Shown here: positions 1-9,224 of the stretch, in pieces
Numbering within the stretch: position 1 is the stretch's first letter
How the letters are laid out: the number at the start of each line of letters is the position of its first letter
NCBI GenBank assembly: GCA_910585485.1
Contig: CAJUEZ010000005.1
Coordinates: forward strand, 5,850 to 69,849
Source of the DNA: an uncultured Clostridia bacterium
GTDB taxonomy: Bacteria; Bacillota; Clostridia; UBA1381
Length of the DNA: 64,000 nucleotides
Direction of reading: 5' to 3'
The notes under the pieces: model-generated
What the model was told of the DNA's origin: nothing
Seen by the model: only the letters and a program-made list of their open reading frames with translations
The model's database searches: none
Position numbers and translations under genes: made by a program

Positions 1-1408
1 CTCTCTGGGCTATTCGCATACGTCGTATCTCGTCAGCGGTATAATCACGTTGCCATAAGGTAGCCTGTTCTGTATAATCAATGTCAAGCGGTACGCTTTC
101 CCATTCGTCGGGTAACGGTACTTCTAAATACTTTTCCTCGTCTGGGTCAAGTAATTTATTTTCAAGCATAAACAACATATCCATAATAGCGTTACTGTCT
201 AAGCTCGGTTCTTTCGTAGTGGCCGACCACGCCGCCGCTGGTAGCTTCAGCACGTCAAATATAAAGCTCTTAACGTCCTTAGTCTTACCGCCTTTACCGA
301 CGTTAAGGTCTATACCAAAGTCCATAGCGATACGACGCATAGTTTCCGCGGCTTCCTCTTGTGCGATTTCCGCTTCTTCGCGTTTCGTCTGCGATACGTC
401 CGTGTCCCAATACATACCCCAATACTCCATAATACCCGTTACACGCGTAAACGGCATTTCTATAGCTTTTAACCAATCACTATAGGTAGGGTATAGGTCG
501 TTGTTATTAGGTATCTGTTTCGCTATTTCGTCCCAATACAGAAAATGCTGTACAGCGTAGTCGCTGTCCTCACAACAGTAGCTAAGCGCGTCGGTTTCGT
601 CGTTCGGTACTTCGTCAAAAAATAGCGCGTTATTCTTTTTAAGAACCGTATTAAACTCGTTCATCTGCACCCCAAATACCTCTTTAGTCATAGGCTTTAA
701 GCCTTTTCCTGTGTAGGGTCGTTTCGGGTTTGCTATTTTCTGCGGTGCTATAAGCTGCTGTAGTCTTATCCACATTAAGAACGGGTCAGCACACGGCATA
801 AGAATATACTTACCGTATTTAGCTGTAAACTTCGTTTCAAAAGCCATATTGACAGCTATTTTCATAATCTTAGTATTAGTGAAAAAGTGCTTTTCCAATG
901 TATCGAATAAACGACGACGGGCTTCGGTTCGCGGTAACCCCGGTTCAAACTGATTAGCCCCTGGGTTATCAATAAATATAGCCCGTGCTTCATCTGGTGC
1001 AGCTGCCAAACTCATAGCGCATACTTCAGCTTTCCACGGGTCAAGGTTTACGTCCTTCGTCCAGGCGTCTAATGCCTTACCCGTTACAGGTTCGCCGCTA
1101 TCGTCTGTCGGTGGTATTCTGTGGTCGCGGTCGCCGCTTGTTTCGTAGTCGAAGCCGCCTAAACCTGTTTCCTCGCACCGTTCTATATAGGCGATAAGTT
1201 CATTCATAGTAGTAATTGCCTTATAGTCTTTGAACCCTTGCGGGCGTAATTTAGGGTATTTAATATCCCATACGCCCGGCTTAGTTCTTTTCAGTACATC
1301 AGCTACGCAATCTGCTACAGGTATACGCCTGTCAAGTGGTGCGTTAGCAGACGGTTTTACAGTATCGGCAAGCGTACGACTTTGCGGGAATAAATTATTT
1401 AATTTCAT
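1..1408 (-). CDS. Phage family A DNA polymerase (N-terminal part, cut by window edge)
   Basis: I translated this frame by hand; it is open from the ATG at 1408 to the window edge (469 codons), so the C-terminal palm is not visible. The first ~290 residues form a 3'-5' exonuclease domain: Exo I DxE at residues 87-89 (FDYET), an Exo II-like N-x-x-F-E block (VNMAFE; the usual D is E) and Exo III YxxxD (YCCED). A GIDLN...SLDSNAI stretch then matches the start of the PolA polymerase region. It is expected to replicate phage DNA with the adjacent primase-helicase. A G-rich ribosome site (ATAGGGGG) precedes the ATG, and the gene sits 10 bp downstream of the primase gene in the leftward operon. Family assignment is good; the function of the missing part is inferred. 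Confidence 0.85.
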   Translation of the reverse strand, partial: MKLNNLFPQSRTLADTVKPSANAPLDRRIPVADCVADVLKRTKPGVWDIKYPKLRPQGFKDYKAITTMNELIAYIERCEETGLGGFDYETSGDRDHRIPPTDDSGEPVTGKALDAWTKDVNLDPWKAEVCAMSLAAAPDEARAIFIDNPGANQFEPGLPRTEARRRLFDTLEKHFFTNTKIMKIAVNMAFETKFTAKYGKYILMPCADPFLMWIRLQQLIAPQKIANPKRPYTGKGLKPMTKEVFGVQMNEFNTVLKKNNALFFDEVPNDETDALSYCCEDSDYAVQHFLYWDEIAKQIPNNNDLYPTYSDWLKAIEMPFTRVTGIMEYWGMYWDTDVSQTKREEAEIAQEEAAETMRRIAMDFGIDLNVGKGGKTKDVKSFIFDVLKLPAAAWSATTKEPSLDSNAIMDMLFMLENKLLDPDEEKYLEVPLPDEWESVPLDIDYTEQATLWQRDYTADEIRRMRIAQR

Positions 1409-1418
1409 AGTAAACCCC

Positions 1419-4400
1419 CTATATATCGTCTTCTAAGCCGTCAAAAAGCCCCATTTCAAAACATTTAGCTATGTAGGCATTGAAGCGCGCGGTTTTTTTG
1501 TACCCGCCTGTAGTCATAACCAACATACGCAATTTCGTACATAAGTTTACAATACCCTTTGCTTCTTCCTTTTCCACGCTTAGCATAGCTTCGACGTCGC
1601 CTAAACGTAAATACTTCTGTTGTGCGAATAATGTTATAAATTCACTGTATTTGCCCGTGTTCTTTAGCGTGTCTAAACCTCTAAGCTGTGCGGTTAGCTT
1701 ATCAAATTTTTCTGGGGTTAGTTCTTCTTCATTAACGCTTAGCTTTGCGTAATAGTTAAGCCCACAGCCCGGCGCATTATATACAGCTTTTAAGTATTCC
1801 TCAATATACTGTACGTGGGCGGGGTACACTACAATACGTTCGCCGCTTTCGTCTACGCTATGTAGCATAGCCGCTAAAGCTACCGCCAGACGTGCAACCT
1901 TATTACGTTCGTCTGAAGGTGATACCAACGGCACGTCGTTAGCTTTACCGTATATACGGCTTAACGTTGTGGCCGTATTAAGTAAAGCGTCTACAGTCCC
2001 GTTCGCAAATAGTACGTTGTCCGTTTTCCTCGACCACGCAAACAGTATACTATTTTTGAGAACGTCAGCTGTAACACTCTTAGGGAATGTCGGAAGCTGT
2101 CTGTTATACTTTGCCGGGTCTACGTCAGTGGAACGCATAAATACAGCAAAGTCAAAACGTCGTATGTCCTCATTGTTAAATATGTCCTTCAAGGCTTCTA
2201 CGCCCTGTGAATAGTCCGCAAGACGTTTACCATATGGAACGTTACCAGATAGAATAGCACGCACCCTACAGGGCGTTTCAGCGGTTACAGCGCGTTTAAC
2301 CTCTAACTTACCGTCGCTTCGGGCTAAGGTCATTTCGCTGTACTCTTTTTTCTCTATGCCTGTGTCCTCGTCAATCCAGATAAGCTCTTTATCGGCTAAA
2401 GGCCACGCACCCCATACGATATACCACGCGCCGCCACTTCCGCTTTGTTCCATTTTGTAGGTTAAGCCTGTACGGCTGGTACTTTCTGCATTTACACGAT
2501 TACCTAAGCCCGCATACTTCATTATTTTTTCAATAAGCGCCGACTTGCCTGTACCCGTGTCGCCTACGATTTTCATTTCCACCCAGCCGCGTATAGGCGC
2601 TGTGTCCCAGGGGACATTAAAACGTAATACGCTGTGATAAGTAAGTAGCACGCCTAAAAGCGTTTCGTCACGCTCTACGATATGCGTAACATTGTATGTA
2701 AGGTCATTAAGTATCGCTTCTACTTTTGCGGCCACGTCCTCAACAGTCATACTTTGCGGCTGCAAGATTTTTAAGTCTTCTTGCACTTCCTCAGTAAGCG
2801 TAAAACTTTCTACGACGTCCTGTAAAGGTGTAGCCGACGTAACAAGTATAGTGCTTTCCTGGTTTCGTGGGTGTGGGTATACATAGCCGCTGATTTCGTA
2901 GTATTTATTTTCGCTTACAGGCAGACCGCCCATAGCGTAGATTTTACGTAATACGTATGACCCGTCTATAGGTTCGTCGGTACGGTCGCCGTCGTCTGCC
3001 ATAGGTATTACCAACAATTCGTCAATGTTCGTATTTTCTACGATTTCCGTATCATACTTTTGACAGCTGGGTATACCGCTTAGCTCTCGTAAAATTCCTT
3101 TTATGTTGTCGTCGCCCGTAGCGGTCATTTGTATAAGTTCACGGTTTGTCGCCCCTAAATCTTTGTACGCTGTAGCTACAGGAATATTTAGTAACGGACA
3201 ACCGTATTTTTTACACTTTTCACGACCCCAGCAGCTATACTCAATTTTCTTTGGAACGATATACGGTGTATGCTTTTTACCCGCTACCATTACGCGGGTT
3301 TTAATTAGCTTACCTGTTAGCTCTGCGTTACTTGTCGACGCCAGATGTAGCGGTATAGCTTCTGTATCTGCCTGTACGTTACGTGCCAGACAGTGGCATA
3401 AGTCTCCGGCACACGGCACGCGTTCATAGTCCTTGCTGTTGTCTGACTTTTCGCCGTGTAATGAACGTATAAAGGCACAACCGAATTTATAGTCATTTTC
3501 GTTACTGTAGACAGCTTCCACGACGCTTTTAGTGTTTGCTACACGCTGTCTTACGTTATACTTGCCTTCAGCGCTGGTATGCTGTACTACCCATTCTTCA
3601 AGCGTCTTGCTGGTTTCCTCTTTCTTATATCCAGCAGCTTTAAAGTAGCAAGCAAGCTGTACGGTAGCCTGGTTACGGTCGCCGTCTTTCTTCCAGCCGC
3701 CTTTTAGAATATCCTGTACACATACAGGCGGTTTATCTTTAATAAAGATATATTCTTCTTTGTCATACCGTTGTTGCGCGGTAGCCGCGGCGTCGCTGTA
3801 CTCTTTCATTTTATCGGCGTAAAATGCGCCCGCTTTAGGTCGTTTTCTTACAGCCTTTTCACGTTCTGCGGGGGCGTACACGTCTGTAGATACACTTCCC
3901 GTTTTTGCACGTTCGCGTATTTCGTCAAGGCTTAATATGCCTAATTCCTTACGGCTTAGCTCAATTTTATATAAGCCTGTCGTTTGATGTCGGCTGTAGG
4001 GAAGACGTAGCATACGTTTAACTGTATAGACTACCATATCCAAAGACGGAAGCGGTACTACCTTTTCTACAGGCTTACCGTGTTCGTCTTCTACTTCCTG
4101 TATTTCGCCTAATCTATAACGTAAATACCCTGCTATGTGCTTATACACTTTGTTAAGGTCCGCGCGTGGCTTTATACCTAAAGCCCGTTCATCTAAAAGA
4201 ATGTGGAAGCCTTTGTTACCACTAAAGTAAATTTGTATATCCGTTTCTTTTAGGTCAAGTTCCTGTAAGAAGAAGTCTACGATTTTTACGGCGTCAGCCT
4301 GTGCTACGGTAGGGTCAGCGTCATAGTCAAGGTCAAAGTAGAGGGGCGCTAAAAATGCTTCCCCGTCTACTTTGCTTGCGTTTACGTACCTCTGTACTGT

Positions 4401-4547
4401 GGCAAAACAATTATAATCTTTTGCTTCTTCGTGCTGGTATGTCGCTATATCATCTACCGCTATACGTCGCCACGGACTATGTTTACCTTTGCTATCACAA
4501 TGGTAAACGTCAACATATTTATAGTCCTGCTCTGTTTGTTTTGCCAT
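1419..4547 (-). CDS. AEP-type primase fused to an MCM-like AAA+ helicase
   Basis: This 1042-residue protein has an archaeo-eukaryotic primase domain: metal-binding DLD at 72-74, SGNKGFH at 109-115 (the sGxKGxH nucleotide motif) and D170. A PriCT-like helical stretch follows (~275-340), then a Cys-rich probable zinc site (C439, C445, C450). The C-terminal AAA+ module has Walker A GDTGTGKS (662-669), Walker B with IDED (725-728), an LSGN sensor 1 (767-770) and RRFDF (796-800), which resembles the arginine finger of MCM helicases. It would prime and unwind phage DNA in the cytoplasm. Primase-MCM fusions are known from a few Bacillus-type mobile elements; most phages use DnaG/DnaB-type proteins. 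The MCM label rests on motif order and could be another AAA+ or SF3-like clade. Confidence 0.85.
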   Translation of the reverse strand: MAKQTEQDYKYVDVYHCDSKGKHSPWRRIAVDDIATYQHEEAKDYNCFATVQRYVNASKVDGEAFLAPLYFDLDYDADPTVAQADAVKIVDFFLQELDLKETDIQIYFSGNKGFHILLDERALGIKPRADLNKVYKHIAGYLRYRLGEIQEVEDEHGKPVEKVVPLPSLDMVVYTVKRMLRLPYSRHQTTGLYKIELSRKELGILSLDEIRERAKTGSVSTDVYAPAEREKAVRKRPKAGAFYADKMKEYSDAAATAQQRYDKEEYIFIKDKPPVCVQDILKGGWKKDGDRNQATVQLACYFKAAGYKKEETSKTLEEWVVQHTSAEGKYNVRQRVANTKSVVEAVYSNENDYKFGCAFIRSLHGEKSDNSKDYERVPCAGDLCHCLARNVQADTEAIPLHLASTSNAELTGKLIKTRVMVAGKKHTPYIVPKKIEYSCWGREKCKKYGCPLLNIPVATAYKDLGATNRELIQMTATGDDNIKGILRELSGIPSCQKYDTEIVENTNIDELLVIPMADDGDRTDEPIDGSYVLRKIYAMGGLPVSENKYYEISGYVYPHPRNQESTILVTSATPLQDVVESFTLTEEVQEDLKILQPQSMTVEDVAAKVEAILNDLTYNVTHIVERDETLLGVLLTYHSVLRFNVPWDTAPIRGWVEMKIVGDTGTGKSALIEKIMKYAGLGNRVNAESTSRTGLTYKMEQSGSGGAWYIVWGAWPLADKELIWIDEDTGIEKKEYSEMTLARSDGKLEVKRAVTAETPCRVRAILSGNVPYGKRLADYSQGVEALKDIFNNEDIRRFDFAVFMRSTDVDPAKYNRQLPTFPKSVTADVLKNSILFAWSRKTDNVLFANGTVDALLNTATTLSRIYGKANDVPLVSPSDERNKVARLAVALAAMLHSVDESGERIVVYPAHVQYIEEYLKAVYNAPGCGLNYYAKLSVNEEELTPEKFDKLTAQLRGLDTLKNTGKYSEFITLFAQQKYLRLGDVEAMLSVEKEEAKGIVNLCTKLRMLVMTTGGYKKTARFNAYIAKCFEMGLFDGLEDDI

Positions 4548-4564
4548 AAAAGCAACCCCCTATA

Positions 4565-5353
4565 TTACTTCGTGTATTCGTCCGGGTTAAACATACCCAT
4601 AGCTTCAAACTCAACACCCAGCCACGATATGGACGGGTCTTTACCCTTCATTTCCTTAGTCGACAAACGTGTTACGACCGACGCAACACCTGTACGCGCC
4701 TTAATGCCTATATTTTTGTATTTACCCTGGTACACACCCATAGTATACTTGCCCCAGCTTATTGTAGCTGTAGGGCTGAAGCTCATTAAGTATACACGCG
4801 GTAGTACGTCTGAGTCGTTCAGATTTTCTGCTACAGCTTCTACAGGCACGACAAACGCTATATAGCGTAATTCAAGGTCATTAACGCTGTAGCGTTCAGC
4901 CGCTTCGGGGTGTTCAAGTAACCACGCTGTAAGACGCTCTTCTGCGTCAGCTTTTTCGCGTTCTGCGACAATAAGCTGTCCGTCTTCCGGGCTGTTCTGC
5001 AATCCCCATAAACTCCAGCGCTTTTCGCCCTGTCCTACAATTACGTCGATATGGTCGCCGTAGTTTACGCTTTCGTCGTCCTTTTCGTAGAATTGACCTT
5101 TTTTATTGATTACAAGCCAACTACCCATATACACAAAGTCAAGGTCAAGACCTTCATTAACCTGGATAAAATCGTCCATTATGTTAGCCAATAACGTAGT
5201 AATATACGTCGTCGCTGTCGGCGATGCGGCTACCTCTTTAGGCGCGGTCTTAGCTATCGCGCTTTCGGCTACGTGGTCCTGCGCCGGGTTTGCGGGTACA
5301 TCTACTGTCGTGTTCTGTGTTTCCTCTACCTTGTTTTTATTTACTTCACTCAT
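4565..5353 (-). CDS. Phage protein of unknown function between primase and helicase genes
   Basis: This is a 262-residue protein I do not recognise. Residues 1-45 are low-complexity and rich in A, T, E and K, probably a disordered tail. The rest looks folded, with many aromatic beta-type segments (VYMGSWLVINKKGQFY, YTMGVYQGKY). There is no signal peptide or membrane segment. It lies between the primase-helicase and the SF2 helicase with short gaps and its own G-rich ribosome site. By position a single-strand-binding or helicase-loading role is possible, but no motif proves it. Confidence 0.75.
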   Translation of the reverse strand: MSEVNKNKVEETQNTTVDVPANPAQDHVAESAIAKTAPKEVAASPTATTYITTLLANIMDDFIQVNEGLDLDFVYMGSWLVINKKGQFYEKDDESVNYGDHIDVIVGQGEKRWSLWGLQNSPEDGQLIVAEREKADAEERLTAWLLEHPEAAERYSVNDLELRYIAFVVPVEAVAENLNDSDVLPRVYLMSFSPTATISWGKYTMGVYQGKYKNIGIKARTGVASVVTRLSTKEMKGKDPSISWLGVEFEAMGMFNPDEYTK

Positions 5354-5377
5354 TGTTATAAGCCCCTTTCAAAATTA

Positions 5378-7048
5378 TTAAAATATTTGTTTGTTTAAAA
5401 AATCGTCAATTACATCACGTTCCGTTTTTGGTTTACGCGGTAAGGCAATACCTAAGCGCTTGTAAACCTTTCTACGTGTGTAATACTGTTGTCTGAAAAT
5501 TCCTACCTTGTCGTCTACGTAATCGTACCAGAAGGCTTTTTTATCGGAATTTTGCGGGTCCGGGCGCATTATTCGCCCTATCTCTTGTTCCAACCCCGCG
5601 CCGTTGCGTTCGTTGCCTGTGTCGCCCTTCTTAGGCGTTACAGAATGACCTACACTTAGGTGCGGAATATCCAGCCCTTCACGGGCAAGCTGCGTAGCAA
5701 AAAGTATATCTATTTTACGGTCGTTTACGTCCTGTAAAATCTGCTTACGCGTTTTTGCGGTTACTTGCCAAGCGTCAAACTCTGCTGGTGTATACAGCGG
5801 TGTTTTTACTTGCCAACGACGATTAGCGTATTTGTATTCAGTACCGTAGAAGTTAGCCGCTGATTTCGCCGTACCCTCGTTTGCAGATACACGCCAAGCG
5901 TAACGCTGTATACCGCCGTGTACTACAGCTGTATTTATACCTGTTATACCGCGTTCCTTTAATATGCCTTCGACTTTCTCACGTAACATAAAGCAATAGC
6001 GTACACTTTCGGCAATTACTAAGGCCGGTCCCTGCGGAATAGCATTTACTATACTTTCCGCTACAAGCGCCGTTCGTGCTTCGTTATGTATCAACTTATC
6101 CATAAGGTCAACGTAGTTAAGGTCGTCGCCGCCTGCGTCTACGTTGTCGCCCTGTCGGTCGCTTGCCGGGTCTGCGTCGAAGTCGGTATACACAAAGTTT
6201 ACTGTCGGTCGTATAAGCTGTACGTCGTCGTATAAGCTGGTACGTTCTACGGTGTAGCGTAACGGTCCTATACCCATATACATAAACTGTTGTAAGCCGT
6301 CTTTACGGTCTGGCGTCGCTGTAAGCCCTACAATTCGTGCCGCCTTAAACTTAGCTGTTGTATCTATAAATTGTGTAGCTGGGAAGTGGTGCGCTTCATC
6401 AACAACGACCACACCCACAAACTTATTTAGGTAGTCTATAATATCTGGGTTAGCCTGTAACGTTTTTACGGACGCTATAATCAATTTACGGTCGCCGTAA
6501 TCACGTTTACCGTCGCCTAATATTCCGACTTTACCCACACCCGTTAAAGTTGCTTCAGCTCTGGCCTTTGTCTGGTACATAAGGTCAGTCGTATGTGTAA
6601 GCCATACGGTCGACCTGCTCATAGTGTGTATGTATTTCATTCCCATTATGGTTTTACCGCTGCCCGCTGGCGCAACTGCTACACCGTTTTTCTCTACTAA
6701 TGCTTCTACAAGCGGTACTTGATAATCACGAAGCACGTAGTTTGTATTCCAGCTACCGAAGTCTGCGTAATAGCCTGTCGTATACATTTCGCAATCTTCA
6801 TACGGTACACCGTAGTCGTTTATGTGCTTACGTAGCTGTTCGCCGTACCCTCTGGGAAGTATCAGCGTACCGTCATTGTCTATAACGTATAGCTTCAGCT
6901 GTTGCTGCATACCCCACGTAGGGCGGCGCTGGCGTTTCGCCTTTTCATAGGCGGGGTTAGGTATCGTCAAATCGTCTGCAATACTGCACCGTAACGCTGT
7001 CGTATAGCCTGCAACCCTTATATTGTTTGAATATATTATTTGTAGCAC
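5378..7048 (-). CDS. SF2 DNA helicase, XPB/RAD25-like
   Basis: This 556-residue protein has superfamily 2 helicase motifs in order: LRDYQ (106-110), motif I APAGSGKT (126-133), DEAH (217-220), TAT (243-245) and a C-terminal RecA-like domain ending with a QEIGRIMRP motif VI near residue 510. The N-terminal ~100 residues resemble the damage-recognition region of XPB-like phage helicases. It probably uses ATP to remodel DNA during phage replication or recombination. The start is a GTG at 7048, inside the last codons of the RecU-like gene, 7 nt after AGGGGG, so the two genes are likely translationally coupled. Confidence 0.88.
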   Translation of the reverse strand: MLQIIYSNNIRVAGYTTALRCSIADDLTIPNPAYEKAKRQRRPTWGMQQQLKLYVIDNDGTLILPRGYGEQLRKHINDYGVPYEDCEMYTTGYYADFGSWNTNYVLRDYQVPLVEALVEKNGVAVAPAGSGKTIMGMKYIHTMSRSTVWLTHTTDLMYQTKARAEATLTGVGKVGILGDGKRDYGDRKLIIASVKTLQANPDIIDYLNKFVGVVVVDEAHHFPATQFIDTTAKFKAARIVGLTATPDRKDGLQQFMYMGIGPLRYTVERTSLYDDVQLIRPTVNFVYTDFDADPASDRQGDNVDAGGDDLNYVDLMDKLIHNEARTALVAESIVNAIPQGPALVIAESVRYCFMLREKVEGILKERGITGINTAVVHGGIQRYAWRVSANEGTAKSAANFYGTEYKYANRRWQVKTPLYTPAEFDAWQVTAKTRKQILQDVNDRKIDILFATQLAREGLDIPHLSVGHSVTPKKGDTGNERNGAGLEQEIGRIMRPDPQNSDKKAFWYDYVDDKVGIFRQQYYTRRKVYKRLGIALPRKPKTERDVIDDFLNKQIF

Positions 7049-7530
7049 TTTTCCACCCCCTGTAGGTCATAATAGCGGTTCTGTTCGTCGTCAAATAATA
7101 CAGGCAAGTTTACACACCGTATAAGCCGCTTGCGAAAGTCGTCAAGTGTAATATACTGTACGTTTTTTATCCGCATATAGCGTAAAGCGTCTATAAAGCG
7201 GAAGGCGTAGGCTTCATCTGTCGTCTTGTTTAAAAAGCTGATAAAGACAAGACCGCGATTACGACGGAATACACAATCAAAGTCGTACAAGCCTTTTTGC
7301 TGATTTACGCGTATCATAGACAGCTTAAACGCTGTCCCAGCGGTACGTTTTGCTTCGGCTAATATGTTTATACTTTCTAACAGTATAATCTCATCAGCGG
7401 GACGTGTACCGCCGCTTGTGTCACTTATCCGCATACGCCAGCATTTCGGTAGTACCCGCCAGCTTCGCCGTAATTCGTCTTGAAAGTCCTCGCCACGTTG
7501 TCGGCGTTCCTGTTGCTTCCTATCTGCCAT
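7036..7530 (-). CDS. RecU-like Holliday junction resolvase
   Basis: The protein has 164 residues if the ATG at 7530 is used; TAGGTGG lies 5 nt upstream, so I prefer it over the upstream GTG. The core reads TRPADEI...ILAEAKRTAG followed by FKLSMIRVNQQ. This matches the D...EAK...Q nuclease arrangement of the RecU/PRFA restriction-like fold, whose members cut four-way DNA junctions. The rest predicts as an alpha/beta fold without signal or membrane segments. It overlaps the SF2 helicase start by 13 bp. With Mre11/Rad50-like proteins in the same operon it forms a phage recombination set. The family call is from motif pattern only. Confidence 0.72.
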   Translation of the reverse strand: MADRKQQERRQRGEDFQDELRRSWRVLPKCWRMRISDTSGGTRPADEIILLESINILAEAKRTAGTAFKLSMIRVNQQKGLYDFDCVFRRNRGLVFISFLNKTTDEAYAFRFIDALRYMRIKNVQYITLDDFRKRLIRCVNLPVLFDDEQNRYYDLQGVEKCYK

Positions 7531-7539
7531 AACAACCAC

Positions 7540-8007
7540 CTACGACAGATATTCAAGTAATGCAGCCTGTAACCTTGCTTTAGCCTGTATACCGCGCAAG
7601 GCTTCTACCTTTGTGTTAAAGGTGTCATTTGCTTTGCCTAATTCAATATCAATTTGAATTATCTTACCTTCAACTGTTGCAAGCTCTGTACGTTCGGCGC
7701 GGCTTACTTCTCTGCGGTACGCGTCACGGGTCGTATCATTTGTAAGGAATATCTTACGACCGTCAACGATAGCAAAAGCGTCTTTACCGTTGCCCTGTAT
7801 CTGCATAATTGCATTGCTTTCAGCAAGTTTAATCTCTGTCTGAAGCTCGCGCCCGCGTTTCATAAGTGTAGCTTTTTCACCGTAAACGCTTTCGCGTTTT
7901 TCCCCAGCCGCAACGACTTCACTTATAGCGGTATCAAGCTGTAAAGCTGTCGCCTGTAGCTCGTCGTCGCTTAAAAGTTTTGTAAATTCTTTTGTCGGTT
8001 TTTCCAT
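7540..8007 (-). CDS. Phage coiled-coil protein of unknown function
   Basis: This 155-residue, highly charged and mostly helical protein is not recognised. Residues ~10-70 and ~105-150 look like coiled coil, separated by a short beta-like segment (FAIVDGRKIFL). It has no Cys or nuclease motif. It lies 9 bp upstream of the resolvase start and 30 bp after the Mre11-like gene, so it belongs to the recombination block and may be a structural partner. That role is inferred from position only. Confidence 0.72.
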   Translation of the reverse strand: MEKPTKEFTKLLSDDELQATALQLDTAISEVVAAGEKRESVYGEKATLMKRGRELQTEIKLAESNAIMQIQGNGKDAFAIVDGRKIFLTNDTTRDAYRREVSRAERTELATVEGKIIQIDIELGKANDTFNTKVEALRGIQAKARLQAALLEYLS

Positions 8008-8037
8008 ATTGTTTACCTACCTTTCTTAAATATTGTT

Positions 8038-9021
8038 TTATACCTTTGCGCCCATAGCTTCGCGTTGCTGGTCCAAAATCTCTAACGCCGTCTTTACGAC
8101 TTCCGGGGCGTAGGCTTCTTGTTTTGCGATTTCCTCTACAATTTGATTGACGTCGGCTATTACCTTTTGCCCCGTGTGGCTCTGTATTAGTGTGCTGAAG
8201 TTATCCATAGCGTACTGACGCGCCTTTGCTTCGTCTATCTTGCTACGGTCTAAAACTTCGTCGCCTGGCTTAGCACTATTTAGCTTTACAAGCTGAATGT
8301 CGATATGTCTGTCGCCGTGTGTACTGTTAATCGTTATTTCTGCTATCCGTACGGGACGTTCTATTTCGTTTATGCTGGCGCTCATTCTCATAAGTGCGCC
8401 AGGGTTGCAAAATAGCTTACCGTCAGCACGTCTGACGACACCGTAGCCCGTGTGGTCGTGTCCCGTCAATACTATATCCGCATTGGTTTTACAATCGTCT
8501 ATAAGCGTATAACGGTCAAACGGCGGTTTGTGGTCTAACAACATACCGTGCGCTATATGAATATAGGTAAAGCCGTTTACGCCCCCAGCGTCGCCGTTAT
8601 ATCCGTAGCCGTCTATATCCATTTGACCGCTGTAAGGCGTTGCAGTAATATACGTATCACCAATAATTACAGGGTCTTCCAATATAACGTGAAAATCGGG
8701 TACTAACAATTCCAGCAGTTTAAGACTGCTTCGTCCGTATGTACTGAGGTTATAGCCGTATATATCGTGATTACCTATTGTCGCATATATCGGACAGAGT
8801 GTGTCTTTAAGGATATTCGCGTAATGCAGTAATACACCTATAGACACTTCGGGTCTATCCCATACGTCGCCCGGCATTAGTATAGCGTCCGCGTTACAGT
8901 AAGACGCAAAACTTAAAACTTCAGTTAGTTTCTCGTCAGCTGCCGTCTGGTAGTCGTCAATACGGTTTCGCGGGTTATTACCGCGTAAATGCCAATCGCC
9001 TGTAAATATGAATTTAGCCAT
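8038..9021 (-). CDS. Mre11/SbcD-like metallophosphoesterase
   Basis: This protein of about 327 residues carries the five calcineurin-like metal motifs in order: GDWHL near the N-terminus, PGDVWDRP, GNHD, AHGM and GHDHTG. This is the active site of Mre11/SbcD/gp47 DNA nucleases, which work with a Rad50-type ATPase to process DNA ends. I place the start at the ATG at 9021; an in-frame GTG lies at 9033. The C-terminal ~100 residues are helical and likely form the ATPase-binding and capping part. Both halves of a Rad50 partner are encoded upstream in the same operon. Confidence 0.9.
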   Translation of the reverse strand: MAKFIFTGDWHLRGNNPRNRIDDYQTAADEKLTEVLSFASYCNADAILMPGDVWDRPEVSIGVLLHYANILKDTLCPIYATIGNHDIYGYNLSTYGRSSLKLLELLVPDFHVILEDPVIIGDTYITATPYSGQMDIDGYGYNGDAGGVNGFTYIHIAHGMLLDHKPPFDRYTLIDDCKTNADIVLTGHDHTGYGVVRRADGKLFCNPGALMRMSASINEIERPVRIAEITINSTHGDRHIDIQLVKLNSAKPGDEVLDRSKIDEAKARQYAMDNFSTLIQSHTGQKVIADVNQIVEEIAKQEAYAPEVVKTALEILDQQREAMGAKV

Positions 9022-9026
9022 TATAA

Positions 9027-9224
9027 TCACCACACTTTCTCTAACTGTTTTACAGCTTCAAAAAAACCTTTTGCGCCCATTGCCTGTAAAGCAGCGACGA
9101 CGTTAATTTCTACATTGTCGTTTCTGTTTAGCCATTCTGCTAAAAATTCTTCTGTGTACAAAGAGTGGCCTAAACTTTTTATAATGACTTTCTGCTTTTC
9201 TGTAAGCTCTATTTTTTCGCTCAT
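9027..9224 (-). CDS. Small phage protein between mre11-like and rad50-C-like genes
   Basis: This 65-residue, charged, helical protein is not recognised (start MSEKIEL, end KQLEKVW). Its ATG overlaps the stop of the Rad50 C-lobe gene, so translation is probably coupled. Its position between two subunits of a nuclease complex suggests an accessory subunit. No motif supports a specific function. Confidence 0.65.
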   Translation of the reverse strand: MSEKIELTEKQKVIIKSLGHSLYTEEFLAEWLNRNDNVEINVVAALQAMGAKGFFEAVKQLEKVW

